The notes: generated by a model not told the origin, from the letters alone. 64,000 bases of DNA from Pseudomonadota bacterium (GCA_021778015.1 JAJYCX010000001.1:62001-126000), one strand, 5' to 3'; positions 39,088 to 47,916 are shown, numbered from the stretch's first letter. A program made the numbers and translations.

Positions 39088-39687
39088 TTAAGCCACAGCA
39101 ACCTCTTTCTCTTTCTCTTTTTCTGCTACATAAGAGGTCAGCAATGCTTTAACTCGTTGTACATATTTATCTGTACGATATAAACGGTCCATCATGATGG
39201 CACCGCCTAATTGAGCAACTATATCTTCAGACAACGTACGCGCTACTTCTGGTGTATACGATGGTTGTAGGATATGTGCGACTGCATTTAACCACAGCGA
39301 GAAATACTCTTGAAACAATCCTAAAAACTCAGGCTGTGAGTCGGCCAATTCATGAACCAAATTATGCACTAAACAACCACCATGATGCTCTGCCAAATAT
39401 TGACCCAAAGTAGCGAAAAGTAAATCGATTTTCTTGTTGCTAGACATTTGTTTATCGTAAATTAAATCAAAGCAATTCTCTTTAAAGAATTTTTGTACAT
39501 CGCGCATCGCTATCCCCACCAAATCTTTTTTCTCAGATATGTGATGATAAATACTCGCTTTGCTCAAACCACAACCTTGTGCGATATCTGCAATAGAGGT
39601 ACGATGATACCCTTGCATACGCATGAGTTGTCGTGCTTGTTCGAAAATTTGATTTTTGTGATTTGTAGAAGCTTTACGTGCTGTCAT
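39088..39687 (-). CDS. TetR-family transcriptional regulator
   Basis: 199 residues. The N-terminal HTH is clear: QIFEQARQLMRMQGYHRTSIADIAQGCGLSKASIYHHISEKKDL. The C-terminal ligand domain is of the TetR_C type with a Cys-containing GGCLVHNLVHELAD segment. The ligand and targets are unknown. The 3' end encodes a KEKEKEV stretch. It is convergent with the lipid A operon and its upstream region holds two family B repeats. Confidence 0.88.
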   Translation of the reverse strand: MTARKASTNHKNQIFEQARQLMRMQGYHRTSIADIAQGCGLSKASIYHHISEKKDLVGIAMRDVQKFFKENCFDLIYDKQMSSNKKIDLLFATLGQYLAEHHGGCLVHNLVHELADSQPEFLGLFQEYFSLWLNAVAHILQPSYTPEVARTLSEDIVAQLGGAIMMDRLYRTDKYVQRVKALLTSYVAEKEKEKEVAVA

Positions 39688-39730
39688 AATCCTTATCCCT
39701 GTATAAAAAATTTAGTCTCAATGGTGATCC

Positions 39731-39857
39731 TATACTCTTCGCATTTGACTCTTAGGCTTTGTTGCCTTCGCTCGTCTCGCCCCAGTCATGTAGAGTACTA
39801 CACTCCCGATGCTCGAGAGCTCGGCGCCTCGCCTAAAAATCAACTGCTGTGAGTATA
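39731..39857 (+). repeat. Family B element (B1)
   Basis: 127 bp from TATACTCTTCGCATTTGAC to CAACTGCTGTGAGTATA. The termini TATACTC/GAGTATA are inverted. Inside are TAGGCTTTGTTGCC and a C/G-rich palindrome near CTCGAGAGCTCGGCGCC. No ORF. Confidence 0.88.
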
Positions 39858-39990
39858 ATCACCGCCTTTTCCTTCACCATAGTCCTTAGCATTTCAAGCT
39901 ATACTCTTACTGCGTGTTATCCATACATATATTGTGGTAACAACTCGCTCCTGCGTACGCACTAAAAAGGTTTCTTGCAATCCTCTGGAT

Positions 39991-40115
39991 TATACTCTTC
40001 GCATTTGACCTTTAGGCTTTGTTGCCTTTCCATCTCGCACCAGTCATGTAGAGTACGTCACTCCTGGTACTCGAGAACTAGTCTTCTAACCTAAAAACCA
40101 ACTGCTGTGAGTATA
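39991..40115 (+). repeat. Family B element (B2)
   Basis: 125 bp, same orientation as B1 and closely similar along its whole length, with TATACTC/GAGTATA ends. Together with B1 it sits upstream of the tetR gene. Confidence 0.88.
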
Positions 40116-40283
40116 TTGTTTTGTTTAAATTATAATCATCCCACTTTCTGATCTTTAACTCGCACAGATGTGGCGTTATAGACTAAAAAGCTTATCCGTT
40201 AATTGTAGCAGAATATTTTAAAAAGGGTTAATGATTTTGCTTTTTATTTATAATTTATTGTTTTTTAGCTATAAATTTTTCCA

Positions 40284-41294
40284 TTAAAGCAGTAACTCAG
40301 CAATTTCTACCGCATTTAAGGCGGCACCCTTGCGCACATTATCAGCAACCACCCATAAATTGATGCCATGTGGGTGCGATATATCTTCACGGATACGCCC
40401 TACATAAACGGCATCTTTTAGAGCCTTTTTCATTACCGGAGTGGGATATTGATCATTCTCTAAAGGATCTTTGGCAATAATGCCAGGCGCTTTACGTAAT
40501 AACTCATACACTTCTTGCGCAGAAATTTTAGCACGTGTTTCAATATGAATGGCCTCAGAATGCCCAAAGAATACCGGCACACGTACTGCTGTAACATTTA
40601 CTAATAGGTTATCATCGCCAAAGATCTTTTGTGTTTCCCATACCATTTTCATTTCTTCACGAGTATAACCATTGTCTTGAAAGGAATCGATTTGTGGAAT
40701 GACATTAAACGCTATTTGACGCGGAAATACATTCTGTCCCAAGGGTTGTGCATTGAGCACTTGTTGTGTTTGCTGTGCTAATTCCTCCAATCCAGTACGC
40801 CCTGCTCCCGATACGGATTGATAAGTAGCCACATTAATGCGTGCAATACCTACTGCATCATAAATAGGTTTTAAGGCCACAACCATTTGTATAGTGGAGC
40901 AATTAGGATTGGCAATAATATTACGTTGTCTATATTCTTCTATGGCACTACTGTTGACTTCAGGCACAATCAAAGGCACATCCGCATCGTAGCGAAAAGC
41001 TGAGCTATTATCGATGACGATACATCCCGCTTCTGCAGCGCGCGGCGCATATTCTAAAGCCACCGCATTACTTGCCATAAAAAAAGCCAAGTCTACTGTA
41101 CTGAAATCAAATTGTGCTACATTTTCCACCAGCAATGGTTTTTTACCGAACAAAATACTTTCCCCTTGGGATCGCTCACTGGCCAAAGGATAAAGTTTAT
41201 CAATCGGGAAATGACGTTCAGCTAATATTTCTAATAGGGTCTCACCCACCAAACCGGTGGCACCAACAACTGCAACGCGAAATAATTTTGACAT
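40284..41294 (-). CDS. asd: Aspartate-semialdehyde dehydrogenase
   Basis: 336 residues. It reduces aspartyl phosphate for lysine, threonine, methionine and diaminopimelate synthesis. GATGLVGETLL is the NADP-binding start, the active-site Cys is in IIANPNCSTIQMV, and the substrate site includes SVSGAGRTGLEEL and FFGHSEAIH. Start ATG at 41294. It stands alone, bounded by repeats. Presence of asd points to some capacity for peptidoglycan precursor synthesis. Confidence 0.96.
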   Translation of the reverse strand: MSKLFRVAVVGATGLVGETLLEILAERHFPIDKLYPLASERSQGESILFGKKPLLVENVAQFDFSTVDLAFFMASNAVALEYAPRAAEAGCIVIDNSSAFRYDADVPLIVPEVNSSAIEEYRQRNIIANPNCSTIQMVVALKPIYDAVGIARINVATYQSVSGAGRTGLEELAQQTQQVLNAQPLGQNVFPRQIAFNVIPQIDSFQDNGYTREEMKMVWETQKIFGDDNLLVNVTAVRVPVFFGHSEAIHIETRAKISAQEVYELLRKAPGIIAKDPLENDQYPTPVMKKALKDAVYVGRIREDISHPHGINLWVVADNVRKGAALNAVEIAELLL

Positions 41295-41388
41295 ATTATC
41301 CTCTTATATTGTACTGTTTAAACAAGTATATACTAAACGCACTTGAAGATGCGAAATCTAGTAACTACTGTGGCTTTGAATCAAAGCT

Positions 41389-41537
41389 TTGTCATCCTCG
41401 ATACCCGGAGTACCGAGTACAGACTCCGATCGGGGAGCCAGCACATTGTCATCCTCGACGAAGTCGGGGATCCAGGATCATATAGGCTTTTTTCTGGATC
41501 CCCGACTGCGGCCTCGCGGCCTGGTCGAGGATGACAA
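41389..41537. repeat. Family A elements in tandem (A8)
   Basis: A partial copy (41389-41444) with a divergent middle is followed directly by a complete 92-bp copy (41446-41537). The outer arm upstream, from about 41345, matches copies A2 and A4. Confidence 0.88.
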
Positions 41538-41578
41538 ATGCGCAGAATCGACCTAAAACTTCAGCAATGGGTTAGCAA

Positions 41579-42508
41579 TTATATCTCTTTAAAATGCGCT
41601 AACAATACTTCACGCGTCAATACAAAAATACCATCTCCGCCTTGCGTTAGCTCAATCCAAATAAAAGGCAAATTAGGATACGCATCAACTAATGCGCCAC
41701 TGCTATTACCCACCTCTACCATCAATACGCCTTGTGGATTTAAGTGTTGTGCTGCACCTTTGAGTATACGGTGTACGATATCTAAACCATCTACGCCAGC
41801 TGCCAAAGCCAATGCGGGTTCATGGTGATATTCTTGCGGCAAACTCGCCATATCTTCGGCGTCTACATAAGGTGGATTACTGATGATTAAATCAAAAGTC
41901 TGTGTCACTGGAATATGACTAAACACATCCGATTGCACTAAATGAACCTGATGCGCTAGATCGTGTTTGGCTACATTTATTTTAGCGACTTCTAGCACTT
42001 CGGCAGAAATATCCGCGGCATAAATTTCAGCCGAGGGTAGCGCCAAAGCCGTGGCTATAGCAATACACCCACTACCCGTACCTATTTCTAATACCGATTC
42101 TATGGTATCGGCAGCTATCCATGGAGCAAATTGCGCTTGGATGATTTCGGCAAAGGGTGAACGTGGAATCAAAACCCGTTCATCTACATAAAAAGGCAAC
42201 TCCGCAAACCACGCTTCATGAGTAAGATAAGGCACTGGTATTTTTTGTTCTATACGGCGCACCAATTGAGCAAACAGCATAGTCTTTTCATGAGGCAATA
42301 AATGGGTACCCCATATCCACTCTGGAATATCTAGAGGTAAAGACAGAGATCCTAAAATAAGAGTCGCCATATCATCCCAAACAGAGGTTGTACCATGGCC
42401 ACAATAGAGATTGGCTAAGGTCGCCTGCGACACTGCAAAACGCAAGAAATCACCTAAAGTATCTAGGTTTTCGCTTGCTTCGGTTTGTAGTTCAGTTAAT
42501 TGAGCCAT
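41579..42508 (-). CDS. prmB: Ribosomal protein uL3 N5-glutamine methyltransferase
   Basis: 309 residues. SAM-dependent methylation of a glutamine in uL3. VLEIGTGSGCIAIATALALP is the SAM-binding loop and SNPPYVDAEDM contains the NPPY of amide methylases; the N-terminal helical domain (about 1-100) with GHGTTSVWDDMATLIL fits PrmB rather than PrmC. Start ATG at 42508. A predicted ncRNA with terminator lies upstream on the same strand. Confidence 0.92.
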   Translation of the reverse strand: MAQLTELQTEASENLDTLGDFLRFAVSQATLANLYCGHGTTSVWDDMATLILGSLSLPLDIPEWIWGTHLLPHEKTMLFAQLVRRIEQKIPVPYLTHEAWFAELPFYVDERVLIPRSPFAEIIQAQFAPWIAADTIESVLEIGTGSGCIAIATALALPSAEIYAADISAEVLEVAKINVAKHDLAHQVHLVQSDVFSHIPVTQTFDLIISNPPYVDAEDMASLPQEYHHEPALALAAGVDGLDIVHRILKGAAQHLNPQGVLMVEVGNSSGALVDAYPNLPFIWIELTQGGDGIFVLTREVLLAHFKEI

Positions 42509-42589
42509 AGAAATATATGTATGTAATAGATTAGGGATTTATAGTATACAGGGAAAATCGTTATTTTTCTATAAAAGTAGCATATAACC

Positions 42590-42695
42590 AAAAAACCTGC
42601 TGGAAGAAAGTGCGGTGTGTTATACAGAAATTATCTTGACTCCCCCGAGATCAAGGCTTTCTTCCGATATATTTCCTAACACTTCTTCCAGCAGG
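42590..42695 (-). terminator. Terminator stem of the candidate ncRNA
   Basis: On the minus strand CCTGCTGGAAGAAGTG (42695-42680) pairs with CACTTTCTTCCAGCAGG (42612-42596), with a one-base bulge, followed by TTTTTT (42595-42590). The loop between the arms is long (about 67 nt) and holds a second hairpin. Confidence 0.6.
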
Positions 42696-42879
42696 GCTAG
42701 GCATAACTTTGTATTTACGCATGGGCCAGGCCCAATTTGCAGCTACAAAGGATGTTTATCAAGGCTTATAGTGTAAGATCAGCAGCCAGCCCTATCCCAC
42801 ATAATCTACAATGATAAACATCTCCCGCAGGAGGCTTATGTGCTGTGGAGAAGACGTACACAGCAGCCTAAGCTTTACG
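42590..42879 (-). ncRNA. Candidate small RNA of about 290 nt, unclassified
   Basis: On the minus strand a good promoter (42886-42914) is followed by a highly structured sequence without a convincing ORF and by a T6-tailed hairpin ending near 42590. Stems visible in order: AGGCT..GCTGTG with CACAGC..AGCCT, the 11-bp GATGTTTATCA with TGATAAACATC, the small TGGGCC/GGCCCA hairpin, and the long terminator stem. Several GGA trinucleotides occur. I could not match it to RNase P RNA, tmRNA, SRP RNA or 6S RNA from their core motifs. It could also be a leader of prmB. Confidence 0.55.
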
Positions 42880-42885
42880 ATTAAT

Positions 42886-42914
42886 ACTTTAAAGCATTTA
42901 ATTTATATTGTCAA
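42886..42914 (-). promoter_or_regulatory. Promoter of the candidate ncRNA
   Basis: Minus strand -35 TTGACA (42909-42914), 17-bp spacer, -10 TAAAGT (42886-42891). Confidence 0.6.
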
Positions 42915-43048
42915 CAGCATTTCTTCTTTTTTGTTTCTTTTTATTAAAAAAGATGCGTTTGCACATAGTTTTGGTGTATAATCATTGCGATTTAAATGAT
43001 GAATAATGAATCAGTTAGCGTATACAAACACATTTGGAGAATATAGGA

Positions 43049-43762
43049 ATGTCAAAATTAAGCACTGTCTTAAAAGCTTTAATGCACGACGTAGGGATTA
43101 CTGTCACCGAATTGGCTAGGCAAACTGGCGTAGGCCAGCCAGTTATTCATCGTATGGCCTCTGGCGAAACCGATAACCCCAAAGTTGGTTCATTAAGCCC
43201 CATCGCCAAATTCTTTGGTATTAACATCAGCATGTTAGTGGGCGACGAACCCTTATCACCCAGCCGTTTCGCGGGCAGTTATAACCCTTACTACCGCAGT
43301 TGGAGCCAATTGCCTTTATTAAATTGGGAACAATGTACCGCCTGGCCGGAAAAACATTTGCCAGCAGAAATTTGCAGCGTCATCTCAACCGAATCCAATG
43401 TTACGGACAAAGCCTTTGCAGTACGTATGGAAGATCACACCATGGAGCCACAATACGCTAAAGATACCTTAATGATCTTCGAACCCAGTATTACTGCCAG
43501 CGACAAAGACATAGTCGCTATCTACATAGAAGGACAAAATAAAATTCAAGTTAAGCAACTGATGCTAGATGGCAAAGATGTCTATTTGAAACCTTTAAAC
43601 GGCGATTTTGAGATCAACCGCGTTGACAAACCGTACCGCATTTTAGGCGTATTGGTGCAATCCTTGACTGAATACTATCAAGACCAATTGCGTAAAGAAG
43701 TTGAACCAGAAGAAGCCTCTCCTGTTAAAAAGAAAAAGTTTTCTAAGGAAGAAATATCATAA
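43049..43762 (+). CDS. CI/LexA-like regulator with XRE domain and S24-like domain
   Basis: About 237 residues. The N-terminal HTH_XRE contains ITVTELARQTGVGQPVIHRMASGE. The C-terminal domain resembles S24 peptidase folds (VRMEDHTMEPQYAKDTLMIF), but the catalytic Ser before Met is Thr, so self-cleavage is unlikely. A lysine-rich tail (VKKKKFSKEE) follows. ATG at 43049 has GGAG 9 bp upstream. A TATAAT -10 lies at 42977-42982. It is a paralogue of the regulator at 47266, and the gene between them is the antiporter. Targets are not known. Confidence 0.8.
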   Translation: MSKLSTVLKALMHDVGITVTELARQTGVGQPVIHRMASGETDNPKVGSLSPIAKFFGINISMLVGDEPLSPSRFAGSYNPYYRSWSQLPLLNWEQCTAWPEKHLPAEICSVISTESNVTDKAFAVRMEDHTMEPQYAKDTLMIFEPSITASDKDIVAIYIEGQNKIQVKQLMLDGKDVYLKPLNGDFEINRVDKPYRILGVLVQSLTEYYQDQLRKEVEPEEASPVKKKKFSKEEIS

Positions 43763-43774
43763 AAATGGGACTAG

Positions 43775-43904
43775 TATACTCACAGCAGTTGATTTTTAGG
43801 CGCGGCGCCGAGCTCTCGAGCAGCAGGAGTGACGTACTTCTGTCATATACTAGGGCGAGATGGGCGATGGCAACAAAGCCTAAGAATCAAATGCGAAGAG
43901 TATA
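43775..43904 (-). repeat. Family B element (B3), directly upstream of the antiporter gene
   Basis: 130 bp in the opposite orientation to B1 and B2, from TATACTCACAGCAGTTG to ATGCGAAGAGTATA. It fills the gap between the regulator stop and the antiporter ATG at 43908; its final GAAGAG is at ribosome-binding-site distance. Confidence 0.88.
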
Positions 43905-43907
43905 GTA

Positions 43908-45887
43908 ATGCATTTTGGTGTACTGGCTAATATCATTATCGTACTATTTGCTGCGGTACTCGTTACCACCGTTTTACGGCGTTTACGACTACCACCCATC
44001 TTAGGATACTTACTCGTCGGCATGATAGTCGGTCCTTATGGACTAGACTGGATTGCCGACTCACAAAGCGTCGTTAGTCTAGCTGAATTTGGTGTAGTCT
44101 TCTTGATGTTCACCGTCGGCCTAGAGTTTTCTTTACCCAAACTTATTGCCCTAAGACATAGTGTATTGGGTTTAGGCAGCTTGCAAGTCGTTATTACCAG
44201 CATCGTTGCAGGATCGCTGGCTTATTGGTATGGCTTTAGTCTCACCGCTTCTTTAATAGTAGCCGCAACCATTGCCATGTCGTCTACAGCGATTGTCAGT
44301 AAACAATTAAAAGATCAATTAGAATTAAACCAAACTCACGGTAAAAATGCCATAGGCGTATTATTGTTTCAAGATATGGCCGTTATTCCATTTTTGATTT
44401 TAATCCCCAGCCTAGCCAATGGTAACCACGATGTATGGCGACCACTGATTGAATCATTGTTTAAAGGCGGCTTAGTGCTGTTGGTCATGTTATTTTTAGG
44501 CCGTTGGGTGATGCGCCCATTGTTCAATGAAATTGCCAAAGCGCGCTCGTTAGAATTATTTACCCTCACCGTATTGCTGGTTACCTTATCTGCAGCTTGG
44601 TTGACGGAAATCGCCGGTTTATCCTTGGCCCTAGGTGCTTTTTTATCTGGTATGATGTTGGGTGAAACCGAATATCGTCATCAAATTGAAGTAGAAATTA
44701 GACCTTTTAGAGATGTGTTATTAGGCTTGTTTTTTATTTCTACAGGCATGTTATTAAACTATCATATTTTAAACAAAGCCTTGTTGCCTTTGGTTATGTT
44801 GATCTTAACCATTACCGTGATCAAAGCAATCATCATCTATGGGGCGGCACGCTTATTGCGCATAGACAATAAAGACAGTTTAAAAACAGCTTTAGTGTTG
44901 GCTCAGGGCGGTGAATTTGGTTTTGCACTATTATCCATCGCTTTTGCCGAAAACATCATTCCGGTTACCCACGGGCAAGTTATCCTAGCGGCCTTAGTGT
45001 TCAGCATGGCCATGTCGCCTTTTTTAATTCGTTACAATGAGAAAATCGCTTGTTTCTTCCTAAGGAAAAAACAAGAGCCTCTGGCGCCCCCACCGAAAAC
45101 CATCAATCAAGAAGCTTTACAACGCGTCAGCAGCTTACAAGATCATATCATCATCTGTGGCTATGGCCGTGTGGGGCAAAACATGGCACGCTTTTTAGAG
45201 CGTGAAAATTTTAATATCATTGCCGTAGATATGGATCCTAAACGCGTTATAGACAGCGAACTAGCCGGTAACACCGTTATCTTTGGCGATTCCGGTAATT
45301 TGGCTTTACTAAAATCTATAGGCTTGGAGAAAGCACGTGCGTTGGTATTCAGCTTTTTAGACAGCCATACGGTATTGAATATACTGCCACAAATTCGCAG
45401 AGAGTTACCCCATTTGCCAATATTGGTGCGCACCCGCGATGATTCGCAATTAACATTGTATCAAAAGGCGGGCGCTACTGAAGTGGTTCCAGAAACCTTA
45501 GAAGCAAGCCTCATGTTATCCTTTCAAACCATGATATTGCTACATATTCCGCCACGCAAAGCGATGCGTCATTTAATGCATGCTCGTAAAAATCGCTATC
45601 AGCTATTACATGAATATTTCCCGGGCGAAGAATTAGAAGATACGCCGGATATGACCCAAGAGAAGAAACAATTGGCAGTGGTAACCTTGGACAAAAATGC
45701 TTTTGCTATAGGTGTCTTAGTCAAAGATTTAAGCTTGGAAGATGTAGCCTTATCTGCCGTACGTCGTGGCGGTATACGCGGTGATGAACCCTCCCCTAAT
45801 ACGGAATTAAGAGAACAAGATGTGTTAATACTCTATGGCACACCACAACAATTAGCGCGAGCCGAGAAGAAATTGTTGCAGGGATGA
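43908..45887 (+). CDS. KefB/KefC-type monovalent cation:proton antiporter (CPA2) with TrkA-N domain
   Basis: 659 residues. About 12 membrane helices (1-385) of the CPA2 family, including ILGYLLVGMIVGP, FLMFTVGLEFSLPKL and AQGGEFGFALLSIAF. A RCK/TrkA-N domain (about 408-530, IIICGYGRVGQNMARFLE) and a TrkA-C-like end follow. It exports K+ in exchange for H+ by family. The ribosome-binding site seems supplied by the repeat B3. The last 83 bp are repeated at 61735-61816, so this gene end looks like the insertion site of the following island. Confidence 0.9.
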   Translation: MHFGVLANIIIVLFAAVLVTTVLRRLRLPPILGYLLVGMIVGPYGLDWIADSQSVVSLAEFGVVFLMFTVGLEFSLPKLIALRHSVLGLGSLQVVITSIVAGSLAYWYGFSLTASLIVAATIAMSSTAIVSKQLKDQLELNQTHGKNAIGVLLFQDMAVIPFLILIPSLANGNHDVWRPLIESLFKGGLVLLVMLFLGRWVMRPLFNEIAKARSLELFTLTVLLVTLSAAWLTEIAGLSLALGAFLSGMMLGETEYRHQIEVEIRPFRDVLLGLFFISTGMLLNYHILNKALLPLVMLILTITVIKAIIIYGAARLLRIDNKDSLKTALVLAQGGEFGFALLSIAFAENIIPVTHGQVILAALVFSMAMSPFLIRYNEKIACFFLRKKQEPLAPPPKTINQEALQRVSSLQDHIIICGYGRVGQNMARFLERENFNIIAVDMDPKRVIDSELAGNTVIFGDSGNLALLKSIGLEKARALVFSFLDSHTVLNILPQIRRELPHLPILVRTRDDSQLTLYQKAGATEVVPETLEASLMLSFQTMILLHIPPRKAMRHLMHARKNRYQLLHEYFPGEELEDTPDMTQEKKQLAVVTLDKNAFAIGVLVKDLSLEDVALSAVRRGGIRGDEPSPNTELREQDVLILYGTPQQLARAEKKLLQG

Positions 45888-45888
45888 A
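45805..45888 (+). repeat. Left direct repeat of the island (antiporter 3' end)
   Basis: The last 84 bp of the antiporter gene including its stop codon. It matches 61735-61816 except for a few substitutions and a 2-bp deletion. Confidence 0.88.
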
Positions 45889-46086
45889 GATAAATTAATC
45901 CCTATTACTCAACCCTATCTCTTTTTCATTTTGAATATACTGAATCTTGCTAAGAATATAGTTCTCGCTAAAAAACCGCATAAATTTTTATTATAACCTA
46001 GTTAGAAATCCCTGTGAAAAATTCGGTAGCTTAGCTAAGTTTTCTCTTATGTCCATATTAGACTCCTTATAGATTGTTTTTAACTC

Positions 46087-46761
46087 TTATTCCGATAAAT
46101 ATCTTGCAATATCTAAAAATGGGTCATAGATATTAGAAAAAATTCCTTGTTGTTGTAATTTTGAAAACAGCATGTGGAGCTCTGAACAAGCAATAATCAT
46201 GTTTTTATTTCTAAATTTTTGTAAAAAATCTGAAAACCTATTTACAACAAACACCTTGCTAACATTAAATTTTGCATCTTTAATAAGAGTGTCTAACAGA
46301 GCCTGATCGTTTTCATCAAGAAATATGGCATGTGATTTAATGTTAATCCATCTAGGATCTGATTCAAATAACTTTGAAATTCTAGACGCGAAAGAACATA
46401 AAACAATCGTTTCTTGTTGGGCTATATAATTTATAGCATAGTCTAAAATTGATATAATATGCTCTCTATATTTTTGAGAAATCTTTGGCAAAAAATGGTG
46501 CATTGCTAAACAGCAAATAACAATATTATCCACGGTAACGATGTCAAATATTTTAAGCTTTTCATTTATTGATTCTAAGAGCAAACTATCACATCCATTT
46601 AGTATAGCATTCGTTCTGTCTGGAATATCAGGATCTGATATCAAAAAAATTTTAGGCATTTTTTGTTCAGACTTTCCTGCCGCAGATTCATAAATTGAAT
46701 TAACAAACGCTGCGGATGCCAAAGGACCAGCACCACCAAGTACACCTATTCTTTTTATCAC
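46087..46761 (-). CDS. Aspartate/glutamate racemase-family protein (both cysteines kept)
   Basis: 224 residues. Asp/Glu racemase superfamily: GVLGGAGPLASAAFVNSIY at the start; the two catalytic cysteine positions are Cys84 (VICCLAMHHF) and Cys192 (IIACSELHML). The usual CNTAH is changed to CLAMH, so the substrate may be altered, but the cysteine pair needed for racemisation is intact. It is read from a promoter and leader closely similar to those of the large LeuA-like operon at 60.8 kb. The first gene after the island's left repeat. Confidence 0.78.
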   Translation of the reverse strand: MIKRIGVLGGAGPLASAAFVNSIYESAAGKSEQKMPKIFLISDPDIPDRTNAILNGCDSLLLESINEKLKIFDIVTVDNIVICCLAMHHFLPKISQKYREHIISILDYAINYIAQQETIVLCSFASRISKLFESDPRWINIKSHAIFLDENDQALLDTLIKDAKFNVSKVFVVNRFSDFLQKFRNKNMIIACSELHMLFSKLQQQGIFSNIYDPFLDIARYLSE

Positions 46762-47058
46762 TGCCTACTCTCCCTTATTTAAATACTACAGATTCGATAC
46801 AATCTACTTCATTACCTAATTGCCAATCTCACTTCTTATACTTAAATACATTATCAGTTCACTTTGCTTTTATTAAAAAGGTCCCTCTCAACACACACAT
46901 TTACTTGTAGGGTACTCCTCACTTTCATTATCCCCTAGCCATTTTTCTTCAGTAAAATGACAGATAGGACCTTGAGAATCAGCAGGCCCTACCAGCTAAG
47001 TACCACCGTTCGGCAGGAGTTTAGTTCTTTCATAATCAATTTGCTTTGTTCCTATTAA

Positions 47059-47170
47059 GAGGAAGAAATCCCTTCTCGCTGCACACATTATTGCTCTTAA
47101 AAGAAACAAAGTCTTTATAAAATATAGAATATCGCAAAGTAATATCGTTGTAAACTATATTTTCGATACT
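47059..47170 (-). repeat. Promoter-leader copy L1
   Basis: About 110 bp with clear similarity to 60906-61016. Shared blocks on the plus strand are GAGGAA, AATCCCT, CTTAAAAGAAACAAA, AGAATAT and TATTTT. It lies upstream of the racemase gene at 46761. Confidence 0.8.
47126..47154 (-). promoter_or_regulatory. Promoter of the racemase gene (L1)
   Basis: Minus strand -35 TTTACA (47149-47154), 17-bp spacer, -10 TATTCT (47126-47131). The same arrangement is found in L2. Confidence 0.6.
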
Positions 47171-47265
47171 TTTTATCATTTTATTTTAGAAAATGTCTAT
47201 TTTTTTTAAATAAAACTTCTTTTTCACCATGTCACAGGTAAAACTTTATGTTATGATAAGCCATC

Positions 47266-47916
47266 ATGTCAGACGATAAATTGAGCGAAATTTTAAAACG
47301 GATACTATTCCATAAGGATATGCGGATAAGTGATCTAGCCCGCGCTACAGGTATTCCTAAACCGACCGCCCATAGAATTGCTACTGGCAACTGTGCACGC
47401 CCACATATAGGATCCTTAATACCTATTGCAGAGTACTTCGGGATCTCTATTGAGCAATTAAGAGGCTTGGAACCTATTGAGTGGCTGAATAATTCAGAAC
47501 AATTAAAAAAACTGGGTGTAAATCAAGTCCCGCTTTTAGGTTGGCAAGATGCCAAAGAGAAAATGACTGACGAGACTATAGAGCTATATCGTAATGTTAA
47601 AAAAATATATACTGAAAGTCTTGTTAGCAATTTGGCTTTTGCTTTAGAGCTTCAAGACTCATCTATGGAACCTATATTCTCCATTAATAGTCTGGTTATT
47701 TTTGATCCGCAAAAAAATTATAGAGATCGCCACTATGTTTTGGTAAAATTACAGCAATATGATGAACCATTATTTAGACAGTTGATTATTGACGCCGAAG
47801 ACTTATTTATAAAACCATTACACCCTGATTTAGAGCATTTTAGAATGCACATGTTAGGAAAAAATGATATAATATTAGCTGTATTGGTAGAAGCAAGACA
47901 ACATTTTGCCACATAA
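47266..47916 (+). CDS. XRE/S24-type regulator of the island
   Basis: 216 residues. The N-terminal HTH is seen in MRISDLARATGIPKPTAHRIATGN; the C-terminal domain resembles S24 repressors with ELQDSSMEPIFSINSLVIF, where Ser stands at the nucleophile position. Unlike its paralogue at 43049 it could therefore retain self-cleavage, but the partner Lys is not certain. Start ATG at 47266 has no clear ribosome-binding site. It is divergent from the racemase and precedes an unknown gene by 13 bp. It is the likely regulator of the cluster. Confidence 0.8.
   Translation: MSDDKLSEILKRILFHKDMRISDLARATGIPKPTAHRIATGNCARPHIGSLIPIAEYFGISIEQLRGLEPIEWLNNSEQLKKLGVNQVPLLGWQDAKEKMTDETIELYRNVKKIYTESLVSNLAFALELQDSSMEPIFSINSLVIFDPQKNYRDRHYVLVKLQQYDEPLFRQLIIDAEDLFIKPLHPDLEHFRMHMLGKNDIILAVLVEARQHFAT

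Larger units (their letters stand above)
39688..40283. other. Gene-free stretch with two family B repeats
   Basis: No coding frame is supported between tetR and asd. Two family B elements fill 39731-39857 and 39991-40115; the remaining AT-rich sequence shows nothing else I can identify. Confidence 0.8.
46762..47265. other. Divergent intergenic region of racemase and regulator genes
   Basis: About 500 bp. It holds the racemase promoter (47126-47154) and the conserved leader (47059-47170), and further along the racemase transcript a hairpin made by GGTAGGGCCT and AGGTCCTATC (46965-46995 region). The start of the regulator lies at the right end. No gene is supported. Confidence 0.6.

Noticed and set aside
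46990-47020. T-box-like GGTGGTAC in the racemase leader
   Set aside because: T-boxes are almost unknown in gammaproteobacteria, and the required stem I specifier and antiterminator are not visible.
46996-47088. Possible 30-residue leader ORF in L1
   Set aside because: An AAGAG lies before the ATG, but the ATG is ATA in L2 and the frame differs, so it is not conserved.
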